Origin: Terriglobia bacterium
GTDB taxonomy: Bacteria; Acidobacteriota; Terriglobia; UBA7540
Reading direction: 5' to 3'
Length of the DNA: 7,183 nucleotides
Assembly: GCA_030042795.1 (NCBI GenBank)
Contig: JASHYZ010000023.1
Location: 1 to 7,183 of the forward strand
The notes under the pieces were generated by a model. The model ran no database searches, was not told the origin of the DNA, and was given only the letters and a program-made list of their open reading frames with translations. Of the stretch, positions 4,831 to 7,183 are shown piece by piece (the first letter of the stretch is position 1; the number at the start of each line of letters is the position of its first letter). The translations under genes and the position numbers were made by a program.

Positions 4831-7183
4831 ATGCCGCCGGCGTTGGCGCAATCTGCTGCTCGCGTGATGACACACCTCGCGGACGCCGCGCTGCGCTCCA
4901 TCGTGTTGGCGTGCCTGGCCGGCCTCGCGCTTCGAGCGCTTCGCGTGCGTCATGCTTCCGTTCAATTGGCCGCCTGGACGGGTGTGCTTTACGCCGCGCT
5001 CGCCATACCGGTGCTTGTCTGGCTGCTGCCTGCAATTCCCGTTCATTTCCAACTTCCGGCGAAACAAGCAGCGGTTGCTCCAAACTTCCGGTACGACAAC
5101 GACGCCGAGCCGAACCTCACCCGGCCCGCCGATTTGATCGCACGCTCCAGCCGCTTACTGCGAGCAGGCCGCGCCGTGCGGACGCTGAGCGTGGTGTCCA
5201 TCAATGCGAAAAGGATCATCCACTGGCATAGCGCGAATGCGGCGTCCCCCGTCAGCGCCGGCAACAGATCCCCGCAATCGTCGATGCCCAAAGCCCTTCC
5301 GCAGACCGGCAGGCAGGGTGATGCTTCCGTCAGGCTTCGGCAGGTTGCGTCTGGGCTGGGTCAAAAGCTGCGGCCGGCGCTGACGGGGTTGCCGCGCCTG
5401 ATGCAGACACCGCTCGTTCTCGTCGTCTACGCACTGGGGCTTATCTTTCTGATCGGCCGTCTTGCCATGGGGCTTTTCTTAAGCTGCCGCCTGCGCCGTA
5501 GATCCATGCCTGTCGATGATCCGCGCGCTTTGCGGTGGCTTAAGTGGCACACGGTCGCGATGGGAGCGCGGCGCGTTCCACTGCTGGCGGAATCGCTGGA
5601 CGTCCGTGTGCCGGTTACGCTCGGGGTTTTGCGTCCGGTAATCGTGGTTCCGTCCGACTGGCGCGATTGGCCCGTTGCCAAGCTTGCAGCCGTGATGGCC
5701 CACGAGGTTTCGCACATCAAGAGAAATGATTCCCGCACCAGAACGCTGACGCTGATTTACCGGGCCATCTTTTGGTTCAGCCCGCTCGGCTGGTGGCTGG
5801 AAAGATGCTTGGCAGACCTGGCCGAGCAAGCAAGCGACCAGGCCACCATTCGCGCCGGCACTAAACCCACTTACTATGCGGAGGTCCTTATGAGCTTTTT
5901 CGAGATTTCAACCACTCAGGGACGGGTGAGCTGGCAAGGCGTTTCGATGGCTCGCGGCCTGCACGCCAGCAGGCGCATCGAAAGGGTGCTTTCCTCAGCA
6001 GGGTCGGTTCCGGCAGCGATGAGAGCATCGATCGTTGTACTGCTGGCGCTGTGCGCGCTGCCAATGGTGTGCCTGACGGCGGCCACAAGACCTGTGCTGG
6101 TTGCCGCTGCCGATGCTGCGATTTCGCAGCCATCGTCGCAGGCGTCATCGCAAACAGTGGCGCGCTTGCAACTACCAGAGCCTCCGCCGCCCGCGGCACC
6201 CGCACCGCCCGCTGAACCTGTTCAACACGCGGATTCGCACTTAGCACCGCCGGCACCTGCTGCCCCGCTGGCGCCCGAGGCACCGCCCACTTCCGCGGCG
6301 CCTGCATTTTCTTACGCAACTCCGCTTGCACCCGCAGCACCTCTAGCGCCGGCGGTACCACAGGCTGCTCCATCTCCCGTCGCTCCTTCGGCACCCGGTG
6401 CGCCCCCTGCACCGCCGAGTCCCGACTCTCTCGGGCAACTGTACCGCCAGATTCAGCAAATGTCCTACCAGGCGCACGCACTCTCCGCGTCTACTCTTCG
6501 TCGGGAAATGCTCGCACAGGCGCTTGCCGCCTATGCCAAAGCCGCTAGCGCATACCGCTATTCCTACTCGCAGTCAGGGGACACCACCGTTACGAATTCC
6601 GGGGACGATGACGATAACTGGAACTTCAGCACCTCGAGTGAAGGCATGGACTTTGCCATCGCCTCAGGTAAGTCGGTGATGATGTTCGGCTCCGAATCAG
6701 AGGATGATCGAGACGAAGTGAAGTCGCTGCAGAAAAAGATTTCCGGGGATTTCATCTGGTTTATCCACAGCGGCAACGCCTACGTCATCCGCGACACCGC
6801 CACAGTGAAGTCTGCCAAGGCCCTCTTCGCTCCAATGGAAGAGTTGGGAAAAAAGCAGGAGGCGCTGGGCAAGCAACAGGAAGAACTCGGCAAGCAACAA
6901 GAAGAGCTGGGTAGACAGCAGGAACAGGTTCGAGTGAAAGTACCCGCAGACCTCGAGGCGCGCCTTAAGAGAGTAGAGGCAGAGATCCGCGAGCTCGGGC
7001 CTTCTGCCACTCAGGATGACCTGGGCCGCATCCAGGGCGAACTGGGTGACCTCCAGGGCTACGTTGGCGATTTGCAAGGCAAAGCGGGCGACCAACAAGG
7101 GGAGCTGGGAAACCGGCAAGGCGAACTTGGAGAAAAACAGGGCGAGCTCGGCCGGCAACAAGGCGAACTGGATGAACAGCAGG
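4831..7183 (+). CDS. M56 (BlaR1-type) membrane metalloprotease with repeat-rich sensor region, 3'-truncated
   Basis: This frame stays open from 4831 (or GTG 4828) to the window end: 784 complete codons with no stop. Role by family: membrane sensor-protease that relieves the adjacent BlaI-type repressor. Hydrophobic segments lie at about residues 20-36, 44-69, 194-217 and 400-418, matching the four BlaR1 helices. The loop between helices 2 and 3 (about 71-190) is long and basic. The cytoplasmic protease domain contains 'DVRVPVTLGVLRPVIVVP', the zinc motif HEVSH (291-295), 'KRNDSRTR', 'WFSPLGWW' and 'LAEQASDQ', where Glu332 is the probable third ligand; the usual ACD reads ASD. After helix 4 come a Pro/Ala-rich linker (449-531), a domain with 'FIWFIHSGNAYVIRDTATVK' (641-660), and heptad arrays from 672 and 731. 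No penicillin-binding SxxK/SxN/KTG sensor is recognisable in the visible part. The C-terminus lies beyond the window. Protease family is confident; signal is unknown. Confidence 0.92.
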   Translation, partial: MPPALAQSAARVMTHLADAALRSIVLACLAGLALRALRVRHASVQLAAWTGVLYAALAIPVLVWLLPAIPVHFQLPAKQAAVAPNFRYDNDAEPNLTRPADLIARSSRLLRAGRAVRTLSVVSINAKRIIHWHSANAASPVSAGNRSPQSSMPKALPQTGRQGDASVRLRQVASGLGQKLRPALTGLPRLMQTPLVLVVYALGLIFLIGRLAMGLFLSCRLRRRSMPVDDPRALRWLKWHTVAMGARRVPLLAESLDVRVPVTLGVLRPVIVVPSDWRDWPVAKLAAVMAHEVSHIKRNDSRTRTLTLIYRAIFWFSPLGWWLERCLADLAEQASDQATIRAGTKPTYYAEVLMSFFEISTTQGRVSWQGVSMARGLHASRRIERVLSSAGSVPAAMRASIVVLLALCALPMVCLTAATRPVLVAAADAAISQPSSQASSQTVARLQLPEPPPPAAPAPPAEPVQHADSHLAPPAPAAPLAPEAPPTSAAPAFSYATPLAPAAPLAPAVPQAAPSPVAPSAPGAPPAPPSPDSLGQLYRQIQQMSYQAHALSASTLRREMLAQALAAYAKAASAYRYSYSQSGDTTVTNSGDDDDNWNFSTSSEGMDFAIASGKSVMMFGSESEDDRDEVKSLQKKISGDFIWFIHSGNAYVIRDTATVKSAKALFAPMEELGKKQEALGKQQEELGKQQEELGRQQEQVRVKVPADLEARLKRVEAEIRELGPSATQDDLGRIQGELGDLQGYVGDLQGKAGDQQGELGNRQGELGEKQGELGRQQGELDEQQ
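6844..6927 (+). repeat. Heptad array 1 in the M56 gene: four 21-bp units
   Basis: Four consecutive 21-bp units encode 'LGKKQEA', 'LGKQQEE', 'LGKQQEE' and 'LGRQQEQ' (leucines at residues 672, 679, 686, 693; Val700 holds the next slot). The units differ mostly at third codon positions, for example CTG/CTC for Leu, GGC/GGT for Gly and CAA/CAG for Gln. This suggests old repeats kept by selection on the protein rather than a fresh DNA expansion. Leu at one position with Gln three residues later fits an amphipathic helix with a partly polar core. Confidence 0.85.
7021..7182 (+). repeat. Heptad array 2 in the M56 gene: seven units plus one cut by the window end
   Basis: Units of 21 bp begin at residues 731, 738, 745, 752, 759, 766, 773 and 780; the last is incomplete. 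The consensus is L-G-x-x-Q-G-E. The first three units have Ile or Leu at the fourth position ('LGRIQGE', 'LGDLQGY', 'VGDLQGK'), as in a normal coiled coil. Later units have Gln, Arg or Lys there. Two glycines per heptad distinguish it from array 1, which has one. A 30-residue segment with charged helix character (701-730, including 'LEARLKRVEAEIRELG') separates the arrays. The array continues out of the window. Confidence 0.85.

Noticed and set aside
4767..5231. Plus-strand reading frame overlapping the repressor and M56 genes
   Set aside because: Arg/Ala/Ser-rich product in a different frame from both well-supported genes, with no domain.
5888..6481. Minus-strand reading frame opposite the Pro/Ala linker
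   Set aside because: It is the complement of the proline/alanine codon runs and has no family features.
6697..7161. Minus-strand frame with a hydrophobic, Leu/Phe-rich repeat pattern resembling a membrane protein
   Set aside because: The periodicity is the complement of the 21-bp heptad units on the plus strand; CAG/CAA/GAG/GAA read backwards give Leu/Phe codons.
4831..7183. True beta-lactam resistance operon
   Set aside because: No beta-lactamase gene and no penicillin-binding sensor motifs are visible; BlaI/M56 pairs also control unrelated functions.

Overview
The window (7183 bp, fairly GC-rich) reads as part of a chromosome from the phylum Acidobacteriota. This assignment is an inference from three things: an Oar-like TonB-dependent receptor of the type these bacteria carry in many copies, a BlaI-type repressor followed directly by an M56 (BlaR1-type) membrane metalloprotease, and a C-terminal 'LGKQQEE' heptad domain that I associate from memory with proteins of this group. 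No rRNA, tRNA, CRISPR array, transposase or phage gene is visible.

Layout. (1) Positions 2-2875, plus strand: the 3' part of a very large outer-membrane TonB-dependent receptor; its start lies before the window. (2) Positions 2876-3084: a 209-bp gap between convergent genes, with an exact 18-bp tandem duplication and a REP-like inverted repeat. (3) Positions 3085 to about 4284, minus strand: an exported protein made almost entirely of ten TPR repeats in strict 34-residue register. (4) Positions 4285-4432: a divergent control region with a TTGACA element and a compound palindrome of three GTTACA half-sites, the expected kind of operator for the next gene. (5) Positions 4433-4825, plus: a BlaI/MecI/CopY-family repressor. 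(6) From 4831 to the window edge, plus: an M56 metalloprotease, open through the last base and therefore truncated. Its start lies 5 bp after the repressor stop, and its Shine-Dalgarno sequence lies inside the end of the repressor gene.

How the genes work together. Genes 5 and 6 form a two-gene sensor/repressor operon. In characterised BlaR1/BlaI and MecR1/MecI pairs, the membrane sensor detects a ligand outside, its cytoplasmic zinc protease domain is activated, and the repressor is inactivated. Here the protease core is intact (HEVSH at residues 291-295, Glu332 as likely third zinc ligand). In the part that is visible, however, the extracytoplasmic region is not a penicillin-binding domain. 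It is a Pro/Ala-rich linker, a small domain and two arrays of seven-residue repeats. The signal is therefore probably not a beta-lactam and is unknown. The divergent TPR protein may be co-regulated or functionally linked, but only its position suggests this. The TonB receptor appears to be a separate unit.
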